This document shows, piece by piece, positions 53,480 through 62,282 of a DNA stretch of 64,000 bases. Position 1 is the stretch's first letter. Each line of letters begins with the position of its first letter. Position numbers and translations under genes: made by a program. The stretch comes from Ferruginibacter sp. Its GTDB lineage: Bacteria > Bacteroidota > Bacteroidia > Chitinophagales > Chitinophagaceae. The stretch is from NCBI GenBank assembly GCA_014379625.1, contig JACMLJ010000095.1, forward strand, positions 124,001 through 188,000, in the 5' to 3' direction. The notes beneath the pieces were generated by a model, which searched no databases, was not told the origin of the DNA, and saw only the letters and a program-made list of their open reading frames with translations.

Positions 53480-53716
53480 ATGCTTCTACAATTAGAAAAT
53501 ACCAATCCCAATAATGTCAATAAGCTACTGGAATTTGCGAAACAAAATAATTTAAATTTGTCATTAATTGATGATACCGGAACTAATTACGTGCTGCCTG
53601 GGAAACCCCTTACTCCGGCTGAATTAGCCCAATTAATTAAAAATGGCCGAAACAGCGGAATGGTCGCCATGGAAGATGCCCACCGGTTAATCCGAAACGC
53701 GTATGATGCAGGTTAA
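53480..53716 (+). CDS. Putative antitoxin of a RelE/ParE-type module
   Basis: A 78-residue protein that starts MLLQLENTNPNNVNKLLEFA and has a C-terminal helix-rich tail (TPAELAQLIKNGRNSGMVAMEDAHRLIRNAYDAG). The layout, an N-terminal folding part with a C-terminal acidic-to-neutral helix, and the overlap of its end with a ParE-like gene, fit a type II antitoxin. The ATG used follows an AT-rich promoter-like stretch; 18 upstream codons are dropped. The family name is not known to me. Confidence 0.65.
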   Translation: MLLQLENTNPNNVNKLLEFAKQNNLNLSLIDDTGTNYVLPGKPLTPAELAQLIKNGRNSGMVAMEDAHRLIRNAYDAG

Positions 53717-53993
53717 TTATACCAAAGATGCATTTATAACGTTAACAAGTCTTATCAATTTTATAGAAGCTAATAATACCATCGGTGCAGGATTGCGATG
53801 GCTTAATCGATATGAGGCCTTTTTACAAAAATCACTTTTTAAACCAGCCCAAATAAAACTTTGCCCCAACTTTACTTTTAATACCCTTCAACTTCGCTGT
53901 ATTTATTTTAATGAATGGGTAATTGCATTTTCTGTTCATAGCGGGTATATATTAATAGAAGCCTTGCTCCATAAATCAAGAATCAGCGATTAA
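53703..53993 (+). CDS. RelE/ParE-family toxin
   Basis: A 96-residue protein with the RelE/ParE fold pattern: VNYTKDAFITLTSLINFIEANNTIGAGLRWLNRYEAFLQKSL, PNFTFNTLQLRCIYFNEWVIAFSVHSGYILIEALLHKSR. The final strands (VIAFSVHSGYILIEALLHKSR) match the conserved core. It overlaps the antitoxin by 14 bases (11 if the second Met is used). Members inhibit gyrase or cleave mRNA; which applies here is not visible. Confidence 0.78.
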   Translation: MMQVNYTKDAFITLTSLINFIEANNTIGAGLRWLNRYEAFLQKSLFKPAQIKLCPNFTFNTLQLRCIYFNEWVIAFSVHSGYILIEALLHKSRISD

Positions 53994-54094
53994 AATTGGC
54001 TACAGCACATATATTTTTTGGCAGATTGCTGAATATGAGCAAAATCACCCGATATTAAAATTCTTTTATTGAACTTGCACAGAAAATTATCACT

Positions 54095-55000
54095 ATGACT
54101 TTCATCGTATTAGGCATTATTATTTTTATTGTTATCACTGTTATAGCAAAAAATAATGCTGTGGCTTCAAAGTTTGCGGGTGCCGGGCGCATCGTTGCGC
54201 TTTTATTTATCCTGTTAGGTCTATCTGCATCCTGTGTAAAGCAAATAGACGCCGGGGAAATAGGTGTTAAAAAGTTATTTGGTAGTATTCAAAACGATGT
54301 GTTAGGCAGCGGGCTGCATTTTATCAATCCCTTATTGGATGTGACCAAGCTGGATGTGAAAACACAAAACTATACCATGAGCGGGGTACACGACGAGGGT
54401 AACAAATCTGGCGATGATGCAATTCGGGTACTAACCAGCGATGGATTGGAAGTTACGATCGACCTTACTGTTTTGTACAGGGTTGTTGGTGCAGATGCGC
54501 CAAAATTGTTAAGAGAAACCGGTGACGATTACCGGGATAAAATTGTTCGGCCCATCACCCGTACCAAGATCCGTGACAATGCCGTGTATTACCAGGCAGT
54601 TGATCTGTTTGGTTCAAAAAGAGATGAATTTCAGCAACGCATTTACAAAACCATTGAAGATGATTTTAAAAAACGCGGACTGATGCTGGAACAATTATTA
54701 GTAAGAAATATTACGCTGCCCAACTCTGTAAAAGCTTCCATTGAATCAAAAATAAATGCTGAACAGGATGCAAAGAAAATGGAATTCGTATTGCTGAAGG
54801 AAAAGCAGGAAGCCGAAAGAAAAAGAGTGGAGGCACAGGGTATCGCGGATTATCAAAAGATCATCAACACCGGCCTTACCGACCAGCAACTGCAGTATGA
54901 ACAAATAAAGGCAATGCAGGCGCTGGCCCTGAGCGCTAACGCAAAAGTGATTGTAATGGGAAAGGGAAATACGCCGCTGATCATTGACGGGAAACAATAG
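54095..55000 (+). CDS. Prohibitin-like SPFH-domain membrane protein
   Basis: A 301-residue protein. Two hydrophobic segments at the N-terminus (about 2-18 and 32-46) are followed by an SPFH/Band 7 domain (QIDAGEIGVKKLFGSIQNDVLGSGLHFINPLLDVTKLDVKTQNYTM ... VTIDLTVLYRVVGADAPKLLRETGDDYRDKIVRPITRTKIRDNAVYY) and a coiled C-terminal region (EQDAKKMEFVLLKEKQEAERKRVEAQGIADYQKIINTGLTDQQLQYEQ). SPFH proteins form large ring assemblies in membranes. The prohibitin subgroup is the best match. Partners are not evident nearby. Confidence 0.9.
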   Translation: MTFIVLGIIIFIVITVIAKNNAVASKFAGAGRIVALLFILLGLSASCVKQIDAGEIGVKKLFGSIQNDVLGSGLHFINPLLDVTKLDVKTQNYTMSGVHDEGNKSGDDAIRVLTSDGLEVTIDLTVLYRVVGADAPKLLRETGDDYRDKIVRPITRTKIRDNAVYYQAVDLFGSKRDEFQQRIYKTIEDDFKKRGLMLEQLLVRNITLPNSVKASIESKINAEQDAKKMEFVLLKEKQEAERKRVEAQGIADYQKIINTGLTDQQLQYEQIKAMQALALSANAKVIVMGKGNTPLIIDGKQ

Positions 55001-55067
55001 TTGTGAATGGTCAATGGTCAATGGTGAAGGGTGCAAGACTTTTCCTATTTGCGATTAACCATTCCCG
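55001..55067. repeat. Dispersed ATGGTCA-type repeat, copy 1
   Basis: GTGAATGGTCAATGGTCAA (55002-55020) recurs exactly near the right end of the window; here it is followed about 35 bases later by ACCATTCCCG, which can pair with the GAATGGT units. Confidence 0.8.
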
Positions 55068-55085
55068 CCGTAAAATAAAAGCCTT

Positions 55086-55514
55086 ATGAACCTTGTGACC
55101 GTAATAACGTTTGATAATTATTTCCTGGCCAATATCATCCTTACAAAATTGCATGCCGCAGGTATGGAGTGTTATTTAAAGGATGAATATACGGTCACAA
55201 TCGACCCCATCATAAGTAATGCGATTGGCGGGATCAAGCTGGTTGTGAAAAAAGAAGATGAAGCCACCGTTGTTCAACTGCTGAAACAATATGATGAAGA
55301 ATACATGCAATCTGCCACCTGTCCAAAATGCGGCAGTAACAGTTTTACATACATCACCAAACCCGGAGCAACCAATTATTTAACCGCTATTTTTACCTGG
55401 ATATTTTCGAGTTATGCGGTAGCGCCCGAATATGTTTATCAATGTGGCAAATGCGGTTATGAAAGTGAAAGGTTGCCCGAAACGCCTAACTTTGAAACAC
55501 CCCACCAAAATTGA
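55086..55514 (+). CDS. DUF2007/zinc-ribbon protein
   Basis: A 142-residue protein. The first half is a DUF2007 (putative signal-transducing) domain: VTVITFDNYFLANIILTKLHAAGMECYLKDEYTVTIDPIISNAIGGIKLVVKKEDE. The second half is a zinc ribbon with TCPKCGS and QCGKCGYE. Between the halves runs a hydrophobic stretch (LTAIFTWIFSSYA) that may touch a membrane. Function unknown. It follows the prohibitin-like gene across the dispersed repeat. Confidence 0.8.
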   Translation: MNLVTVITFDNYFLANIILTKLHAAGMECYLKDEYTVTIDPIISNAIGGIKLVVKKEDEATVVQLLKQYDEEYMQSATCPKCGSNSFTYITKPGATNYLTAIFTWIFSSYAVAPEYVYQCGKCGYESERLPETPNFETPHQN

Positions 55515-55538
55515 AGCCCCTATTTTAACCGCCCGGTA

Positions 55539-55904
55539 CTAAGCCCTTACCGTTATTATTTGCAGTGCCTTTAAAATAGCGGTTTTTCTTCTCTTTGATA
55601 TTTCTACGGTTGAGCTGTCGTTCATAATAATGGTGCCGTTGCTGCAAACACGCCGGATGTATTGTTTGTTTACCAGGTGGCTCCTGTGGGTGCGTACAAA
55701 ACCTAAGGGCATCAGCAGTGGCTCAAATTCTTTCAGCACTTTTGCGGTTAGCAATGAATAATGATCTGCGAAATATATTTTGGTATAATTGCTTTGTGCC
55801 TGTAGCCGTATAATTTGCCCCGGCAAAAAAAAGGCTTTACCATTATTGGTTTGCAGGCTTAATTTGCCGGGGGTGTTTATGAGTTGCTTGGTCTTTGTTT
55901 GCAT
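55539..55904 (-). CDS. LytTR-only DNA-binding regulator
   Basis: A 121-residue protein with one complete LytTR domain (GKAFFLPGQIIRLQAQSNYTKIYFADHYSLLTAKVLKEFEPLLMPLGFVRTHRSHLVNKQYIRRV). There is no receiver domain, so it is not a phosphorelay response regulator by itself. It starts 18 bases after the stop of the secreted repeat protein gene and belongs to the same minus-strand transcript, an unusual place for a regulator. Confidence 0.85.
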   Translation of the reverse strand: MQTKTKQLINTPGKLSLQTNNGKAFFLPGQIIRLQAQSNYTKIYFADHYSLLTAKVLKEFEPLLMPLGFVRTHRSHLVNKQYIRRVCSNGTIIMNDSSTVEISKRRKTAILKALQIITVRA

Positions 55905-55922
55905 GGCACAATAATTTTTTAC

Positions 55923-56852
55923 TTATTTACGGCCGGTTATATTGAGGGCCTTACCGGCCTCTACATTACAGGTAACATTATTACGGTAAGGCGTAAGTGA
56001 TTTGCATACGGCATTCACTATATCCACATCTACATTGTGGTAAAGCAGCACCACGGTATTGGCGTCCGGTATTTTATTGTTGCTCCAGGTGGCGGGATTG
56101 CTCCATTTGCCGGATTTCACGGAAGTAACAACCGAATCTTTTTGCCATTGGGTAATACTCCAGCTTTTATTTACACTGTCTTTTACCCGTATATACAATG
56201 TGTTGGAACCGGCGGGGATTTTATCGATGGGTATTTTAAATGAAAATGAACTATCTGCAGCGGGGCTGGAAAATGTAACCTGGTTGGCGAATCCTATACC
56301 ATTATCGGTATTGAAAAAATATTCAGCACCGGCAATAACGGATATGGGCGTATTGATCACTTCCACGTTACGCCTGCCTGTTAGCGACCAATTGCCATCA
56401 TTGTCTTTGGTACGGATATACAATTTGTGATAGCCAATGGATAATCCGGTGGTAACCGCTGCAAAGTTTTGCAAGATGACGGAATCCTGCGGGGAAATGG
56501 TAATGGGGGTAGCGGCTCCAACGCCGGGGTCGCTGTCAAAAAAGTACTCGCCTCCGATAATTTTTTTTATGATAATGGTGGAAATTACTTCAATGTTTCG
56601 CCTGGTGGTAATGCTCCAATTACCATCGCTGTCGCGGGTGCGGATGTAAAGTTTATGATAACCAATGCCGGCACCGGAAAGATTGATGAGTAAGTTATAA
56701 GAACCATCAGGTTGTGGATTGGTAACTGTAACGATTGTATTGTTACCAACGCCGGCATCGTTATCCAGAAAATATTCGGCATGTGTTATATTCTGCGCTT
56801 TTAACAGGGTACAACCAATAAATAATGCGGCGGTGAAAATATAATTTTTCAT
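55923..56852 (-). CDS. Secreted three-repeat protein
   Basis: A 309-residue exported protein with a signal peptide (MKNYIFTAALFIGCTLLKAQ). Three tandem repeats of about 85 residues follow; each starts near AEYFLDNDAGVG, GEYFFDSDPGVG or AEYFFNTDNGIG and contains a GYHKLYIRTRDSDGNWS-type second half (the third repeat is more diverged: NTLYIRVKDSVNKSWSI). The last 60 residues (SGKWSNPATWSNNKIPDANTVV ... AGKALNITGRK) look like the first strands of a right-handed beta-helix module used by Bacteroidota surface proteins. Only 6 bases separate it from the preceding gene. Confidence 0.8.
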   Translation of the reverse strand: MKNYIFTAALFIGCTLLKAQNITHAEYFLDNDAGVGNNTIVTVTNPQPDGSYNLLINLSGAGIGYHKLYIRTRDSDGNWSITTRRNIEVISTIIIKKIIGGEYFFDSDPGVGAATPITISPQDSVILQNFAAVTTGLSIGYHKLYIRTKDNDGNWSLTGRRNVEVINTPISVIAGAEYFFNTDNGIGFANQVTFSSPAADSSFSFKIPIDKIPAGSNTLYIRVKDSVNKSWSITQWQKDSVVTSVKSGKWSNPATWSNNKIPDANTVVLLYHNVDVDIVNAVCKSLTPYRNNVTCNVEAGKALNITGRK

Positions 56853-56858
56853 ATAAAT

Positions 56859-57989
56859 CTATTTGATTGTTCTTGCCCTGATAGTTACCGGAAGTCCTGA
56901 AGCATCCGCAATACCTGCCGTTGTTATCTCGTAAACCACAGGGATGGGCGCCAGGCCGGAAAGTGTGTACCGGCTTGTTATGGCTGCGCCGCCAAAAGCT
57001 CCCCTGTCTGTACCATCTTTTCCGCTATTATCGGCTGCCGTTCCGTCTGCCACCTGGTAAGTTCCGTCCCTGGAAGCGGATGCAGCAAATAAAGTAATGA
57101 TTGCCGGCACTACCAGGTTATTATTGCTTGTGCCAAATTGGGTTGATAGAGTCCCTATATTGTGACTGATTACCCCCGAAGAAGCAGCTATATTTACAAT
57201 GGCATTTGTTGGCATGAGTATATTATTGGAAAATTCACTCGTTGAAAATGCAAGCTGCGGAGTGGCCAGGTTATCAGGGCCATCAAGCACATTGTTATTG
57301 CATTGCAAAATGGGCCAGAACGTAGTTGGATTGGCAAGCGGGGTACCCCATAATAATGTTTTTTGACAAATATTGTTATTGAAAACAATATCTGTAGGGG
57401 GCACGAAGGCATTGTTTCCATTGGTTGAAAGACAGTTTTGAATAATCACATTGGGAAAGAAATTTTGCAGGATGTAAACATCTGCAAGCAAGGTTTGAAA
57501 CCAGACCGCCCTTTCAATCCTGCACCTCTTGATGGTACAACCATTTACCGTTACATAAATATAGCCATCAGCCGTGTTCCCATTGTTTATTACGTTTAAG
57601 CCTATTGCCTGCGACCCCTCCGAACCAGCATTAAAAGACACACGGCCTATCCTGGTATCCAGCGTACTGCTCGCGGTATTTGGGTTGTCTGTTAAAAAGT
57701 AGCCGGTGCCAATCAATACCAGCCTTTTGGAAAGTGCGGCATCATCATACACTACGGTAGAACCTTCAGTATGTACGGTATCCCCACTATTTACAATGCC
57801 AAACAGAACCGCCTGGTTTACCTGTGTAAATACCGGGTAGGCAGCAGTACCACCCAGGTTATCACCCCACAGTGTTGCCCCATTGTAGTTTGATTTATTA
57901 TTTACCCGCCATATTTTGGCAGTGGCCTGTTGGGCCAGGGTTAGCAATAAAATTATTGCCGCTGCTGACAGGAATTGTTTTCTTTTCAT
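56859..57989 (-). CDS. Secreted right-handed beta-helix-like protein
   Basis: A 376-residue exported protein. The signal peptide is MKRKQFLSAAAIILLLTLAQ plus QATA. The mature part begins with IWRVNNKSNYNG and contains Asn-rich, short-strand stretches (VNGCTIKRCRIERAVWF ... NVIIQNCLSTNGNNAFVPPTDIVFNNNICQKT ... FSNNILMPTNAIVNIAAS) typical of parallel beta-helix folds. The end (PIPVVYEITTAGIADASGLPVTIRARTIK) is not a clear T9SS tail. No catalytic residues are seen. It heads a three-gene minus-strand operon with the repeat protein and the LytTR protein. Confidence 0.75.
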   Translation of the reverse strand: MKRKQFLSAAAIILLLTLAQQATAKIWRVNNKSNYNGATLWGDNLGGTAAYPVFTQVNQAVLFGIVNSGDTVHTEGSTVVYDDAALSKRLVLIGTGYFLTDNPNTASSTLDTRIGRVSFNAGSEGSQAIGLNVINNGNTADGYIYVTVNGCTIKRCRIERAVWFQTLLADVYILQNFFPNVIIQNCLSTNGNNAFVPPTDIVFNNNICQKTLLWGTPLANPTTFWPILQCNNNVLDGPDNLATPQLAFSTSEFSNNILMPTNAIVNIAASSGVISHNIGTLSTQFGTSNNNLVVPAIITLFAASASRDGTYQVADGTAADNSGKDGTDRGAFGGAAITSRYTLSGLAPIPVVYEITTAGIADASGLPVTIRARTIK

Positions 57990-58261
57990 ATAAAATCTGT
58001 TTATTGTTTATAAAAAATACGATAATAGAAAGGTTTTTCCTACTAACCATCGCCAGAATGTTTTAAGGAGGAGGATGACCTGGTATTAAATTGGCTGGCT
58101 GCCCCGCTGCAGATAAGTGATATCAATTTACCAGCCCAAATCATAAAACAACCTATTGAAGTTATTTTTGCCAAAAGAATCACAACGGGGCAAGCCAACA
58201 CAATTGTTACAGGGTACCATTCACCAAAAGCAATATTAACAGGAGGTATAATTTTTACTTT

Positions 58262-59251
58262 TTACAGGGTAAAAATCCCTTTCTTTTTAGCGGAACCTTT
58301 ATACTCAAACACAATTGATTCCGGATTTGCCTTTATTTCTGTAAGCAGGCTTTCACCTATTTCACCAGATTTCTGCAGATCGCAGGTACAGGATTCCGTA
58401 CTGTTTATTTCAGTTATTTTGGCTGCCCCAAGCAATTTTTTTTCTTCCACCTTTTTCCCCTTCGGACTTACGGTATAGGAAAGGCGGTAAATTTCAATGA
58501 TGTCGCCATCCTTCAGCCCCTGGTCGCTGCCACCCCACACTTTAAATTTTTTAAGCCGGTTCTTTTTATCCACTTCCACTTCGCTGGCATATTGAAAACG
58601 CTGTGGTAAAAATTCAGCTACATTTATGCGTGCCTGCCTGTCCATATCCTGGTAAGAAGCCTGTGTGGCTTCGGCAGGCGTACCACCCTTTCCTTTGCCC
58701 AGTATTGTTTCCGCCTTCATGATTTCGCCGCTTTCTACATCAATAATTTTAAAGGCAAGGCTTAACTGTGCTATATACCTGGTGCTGGGAAAGGGGCCGC
58801 TGATGGTTTCTAACCCATTTGTAGCTGCAATTACATGGCCGGTTACCAGCACTTTTGCACCCAGCTTCGAAGCCTTTTTAACAATCTCCTGGGTATTTGC
58901 TTCCTTAAACTGGTCTTCCTGCTTTATAATTCCAAATCGGCTTCTTTCAACCACCGTAAATCTTTTTGAACGTACAAAGCCGGCTTCCACCGCATTACCG
59001 GCATTGAGGGCGTAATCGTAATATGAAAACTCTGATGTGGTAAAAGGATAAATGGCTATTATTTCCTTACCTTTTTCGGAGGTAACCGGAATCAATTCTT
59101 CTTCTGCAGGAACAACTACAGCAACAGGTTTAGCCGGTACTGATTTGCTGGTTGCCGTGGGTTTTGTTTTACTTTTATTTTGTGCCGGAGAACCTAAAAA
59201 AAAGCAGATGAATACGGTCAGAATGGTGAAAGTTGACAATGACTTTTTCAT
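58262..59251 (-). CDS. CsgG-like secretion-channel-family protein
   Basis: A 329-residue exported protein with the CsgG/HfaB core: KEIIAIYPFTTSEFSYYDYALNAGNAVEAGFVRSKRFTVVERSRFGIIKQEDQFK and GAKVLVTGHVIAATNGLE. The usual CsgG lipobox cysteine is missing from the signal peptide (FFLGSPAQN), so it is probably soluble in the periplasm rather than a curli-type outer-membrane pore. A Lys/Thr/Ser-Ala linker (TKPTATSKSVPAKPVAV) follows the signal. The C-terminal part (FKVWGGSDQGLKDGDIIEIYRLSYTV) is beta-rich and resembles FlgT-type C-terminal domains. It is divergent from the histidine kinase gene. Confidence 0.8.
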   Translation of the reverse strand: MKKSLSTFTILTVFICFFLGSPAQNKSKTKPTATSKSVPAKPVAVVVPAEEELIPVTSEKGKEIIAIYPFTTSEFSYYDYALNAGNAVEAGFVRSKRFTVVERSRFGIIKQEDQFKEANTQEIVKKASKLGAKVLVTGHVIAATNGLETISGPFPSTRYIAQLSLAFKIIDVESGEIMKAETILGKGKGGTPAEATQASYQDMDRQARINVAEFLPQRFQYASEVEVDKKNRLKKFKVWGGSDQGLKDGDIIEIYRLSYTVSPKGKKVEEKKLLGAAKITEINSTESCTCDLQKSGEIGESLLTEIKANPESIVFEYKGSAKKKGIFTL

Positions 59252-59426
59252 AAAAAAGAATTAAGTGGTGAATGATGATGTAAACATAAGCCAGTGTACA
59301 GGGGTAAATCAAACGCCGTTTATTTTATGCGCAACACTGTTTATTTTTTGCAACAATTGGTTTATTTTTTGAATAAATCAGGTTATCTTAATGGTGTAAA
59401 TTTTAATCTCATCCAAATCTGCTTGT

Positions 59427-61523
59427 ATGAAAATTATTTATCTTTTACCATTTATTGTTTTTATATCCCTTAAAGCATTCAACCAATCATCCAACACCGC
59501 TGTTGATTCGCTTAAGGCTGCAATTAACAACCATCCAAAAAAAGATTCAATCAGGTTAAACCTGTTACTGCAGTTATCTAAAATTGTAGATGTTTACAAA
59601 GAGGGTACTGTGGTGTTGGATGAGTCAATTATATTGGCAACGAAACTTAACATGCAAAGCAAATTGGGAGACGCTTATTTATTTAAAGCTTCTGATCTGA
59701 TTGACCTTGGAAAAGATTCATTGGCGCTAAAAATAGTATTGGATTCAGCATTGGTAATTTTTAAAAAGCTAAAAATTGAAAAACGCGAGGCCGCCATATA
59801 TTCATTTTTAGCAAGGATTTTTCAATATCGAAGTGAATACTATAAATCAATTGAGTACAACCAAATTGCTTTGGCAACGTTTGAAAAAATTAACGATACC
59901 AGGATGCTACCCCAGGTAAGTAATGATTTGGGCGTTTGCTATCAATTGCTTTCGGATTATGTAAGAGCAAGTCAATACTACCTGAAATCAAAAACTTATT
60001 ACGAAAAAAATGGCGACCTGCTGTCTGCGGCTATGGCTTTGGCTAACCTTGCTTCCATTGAAAGAAATTTAAAAAAATACAGTTCAGCTATTGAATATTA
60101 CAGAAAAGCTTTAACAATTCAGTATAACGTAAAAGATAGCGCTGGTATTGCAAGAACCTTGCAGGGCATTGGTATTACATATGATGCGATGATGAAAAGC
60201 GATAGTGCTTTATGGTATTTCAACAAAGCGATCGCCATTAATAAAAGAAATAATTTTAAATTAAGTGTAGCCGAAAATTTAACCAGTATAGGAATTACTT
60301 ACAAAGATATAAACCGGTACCTGGAAGCGTTTTTATCTTTCAATGAATCGCTGGGGTTGTTTAAGGAGTTAAACAGGGAGGGGAATATGTATTCGGTACA
60401 GGTAAATATCGCGGAGCTTTTCTGTACTGCCCCTGATTCTTTCTTTAATGAAAAAACCGTCCCTCTTTTACAACGATATGTTAAAGCGGCTTCGTTGTTT
60501 AATGAAATTATTACGTATGCAAAAGAAAGTAATGATATAGATTTAGAGTCAAAAGGCTGGGAAGGATTAAGTATGGTATATGAAAAAAAAGGTGATTATA
60601 AAAATGCTTATGTTGCGTATAAAAAAAAAGTAGTTTTAGAAGACAGTATTTTTAATGAAGAAAAGATAACAGCCACTACTAATCAGCTTAACAAAAATGA
60701 ATATGAAAAAAAAGAAGCTATTCTTCAAACCACACACCAGGCGGAAATTAAACAACAAAAAACCGTAAAAAAAGCCATAGCATCCGGCGGGGGTATTCTA
60801 GCTCTTGGCGGCATTATATCTTTCCTGTTATACAAACGAAAAAGAGATGCAGTAGCAAAAAAAAATGAAGCTGAATTTAAAACCGAGGTTACCAATACGG
60901 AAATGAAAGCCCTACGCGCCCAAATGAACCCCCATTTTATTTTTAATTCACTCAATTCCATCAGCGATTATATTGGTAAAAATGATACACAGTCTGCGGA
61001 TAGGTACCTAAGCAAATTCGCCAAACTAATGCGGCGGATTTTAGAAAACTCTGAGCAAAAGGAAGTGCCACTTGCGGACGACCTGAAAGCGCTGGAACTT
61101 TACATGCAGTTAGAAGCCCTGCGGATGAACAATAAATTCAGTTACGAAATAATTGTGGATGAAGGGGTGGATAAAGAAGCCACCATGGTTCCACCGCTAC
61201 TACTCCAGCCATTTGTAGAAAACAGCATCTGGCATGGCATCGCTAAAAAAGAAGGTCCGGGCAAAATACTGATCCATATAAAAAAGGAAGGGGCAGATAT
61301 GATCAACTGCATGGTGGAAGACGATGGTATCGGCAGGCAACAGTCAACATTGATAAAAACTACCCCATCTTTCCAGGAAAAAAATTCCCTCGGCATGAAG
61401 ATCACCCAGGCAAGGATTGATATTTTGAACAAGATAAAAAACACGAAGGCAGTAGTTGAACTGAGCGATCTTGCCCAGGGGTTGAGAGTGGAAGTAAAAC
61501 TGCCATTGGCTACAAATTTTTAA
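59427..61523 (+). CDS. TPR-containing LytS-type sensor histidine kinase
   Basis: A 698-residue kinase. A signal peptide or N-anchor (MKIIYLLPFIVFISLKAFNQ) is followed by a tetratricopeptide region (about 80-440; AAIYSFLARIFQYRSEYYKSIEYNQIALATFEKI and similar), a membrane helix at about 452-470 (GGGILALGGIISFLLYKRKR), and a LytS/YpdA kinase core: phospho-acceptor H503 in MNPHFIFNSLNSI, N-box PPLLLQPFVENSIWHGIAKK, G1 VEDDGIGRQQ and G2 NSLGMKITQARIDILN. The TPR part probably senses in the periplasm. The response regulator gene follows 3 bases later. Confidence 0.93.
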   Translation: MKIIYLLPFIVFISLKAFNQSSNTAVDSLKAAINNHPKKDSIRLNLLLQLSKIVDVYKEGTVVLDESIILATKLNMQSKLGDAYLFKASDLIDLGKDSLALKIVLDSALVIFKKLKIEKREAAIYSFLARIFQYRSEYYKSIEYNQIALATFEKINDTRMLPQVSNDLGVCYQLLSDYVRASQYYLKSKTYYEKNGDLLSAAMALANLASIERNLKKYSSAIEYYRKALTIQYNVKDSAGIARTLQGIGITYDAMMKSDSALWYFNKAIAINKRNNFKLSVAENLTSIGITYKDINRYLEAFLSFNESLGLFKELNREGNMYSVQVNIAELFCTAPDSFFNEKTVPLLQRYVKAASLFNEIITYAKESNDIDLESKGWEGLSMVYEKKGDYKNAYVAYKKKVVLEDSIFNEEKITATTNQLNKNEYEKKEAILQTTHQAEIKQQKTVKKAIASGGGILALGGIISFLLYKRKRDAVAKKNEAEFKTEVTNTEMKALRAQMNPHFIFNSLNSISDYIGKNDTQSADRYLSKFAKLMRRILENSEQKEVPLADDLKALELYMQLEALRMNNKFSYEIIVDEGVDKEATMVPPLLLQPFVENSIWHGIAKKEGPGKILIHIKKEGADMINCMVEDDGIGRQQSTLIKTTPSFQEKNSLGMKITQARIDILNKIKNTKAVVELSDLAQGLRVEVKLPLATNF

Positions 61524-61526
61524 AGT

Positions 61527-62273
61527 ATGATAAAGGCTATTATAATTGATGATGAACAGCATTGCGTAGACAGGCTTACGGGGCTGCTGACAAATCAACA
61601 TGCAGGTACCATCCAACTGTTAGCGCCTGTTAGTTCTGTAAAAGACGGCACCAGGGTCATTAATGAACAACAGCCTGATTTAATTTTTTTAGATGTACAA
61701 ATAAATGACCGTACCGGTTTTGATTTGTTGAGGGAATGCGGTACAATAAATTTTAAAATCATCTTTACAACAGCTTATGACAGGTATGCCATACAGGCCA
61801 TCAAATTCAGCGCCATTGGGTATTTATTAAAACCCATTGATGAAGATGACCTGGAAGAGGCATTGAATAAATTAAAAGAAACATCGGTAGAAAATACCAG
61901 CCTTATGGCGGGTGTGATAGCAAATAATTTAAGCCAGCCGGCAAAGAAAAAAAAGCTCACCATACCTTCCGGTAATGAACTGCTTTTTTTAAATATAGAA
62001 GAGATCGTCCGCTGCCACAGCGATATCAACTACACTACCATTTATAAAAATGACAAACAAAAAATAGTGGTGGCGAAGACCCTTAAAGAGTTTGAAGAAA
62101 TACTGACCGACCAGGATTTTTTCAGGATCCATAACTCCGATCTGATTAACCTTGCCTGCATCAAAAGTTATAATAAAGGCAAGGGAGGGTCGGTGGTATT
62201 GCAGGATGGTACAGAACTGGAAGTGTCTACCCGGCGTAAGGAAGAGTTTCTAAAAAAGATGGCTGAATTATAA
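61527..62273 (+). CDS. LytTR-type response regulator
   Basis: A 248-residue response regulator. The receiver domain (MIKAIIIDDEQHCVDRL, phospho-acceptor D56 in LIFLDVQIND, TTAYDRYAIQAIKFSAIGYLLKP) is followed by a LytTR DNA-binding domain (about 145-245; NELLFLNIEEIVRCHSDINYTTIYKNDKQKIVVAKTLKEFEEIL). It is the obvious partner of the TPR kinase and is co-transcribed with it. Target genes are unknown; the nearby secreted-protein operon with its own LytTR protein is a candidate. Confidence 0.94.
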   Translation: MIKAIIIDDEQHCVDRLTGLLTNQHAGTIQLLAPVSSVKDGTRVINEQQPDLIFLDVQINDRTGFDLLRECGTINFKIIFTTAYDRYAIQAIKFSAIGYLLKPIDEDDLEEALNKLKETSVENTSLMAGVIANNLSQPAKKKKLTIPSGNELLFLNIEEIVRCHSDINYTTIYKNDKQKIVVAKTLKEFEEILTDQDFFRIHNSDLINLACIKSYNKGKGGSVVLQDGTELEVSTRRKEEFLKKMAEL

Positions 62274-62282
62274 AACAAATCT

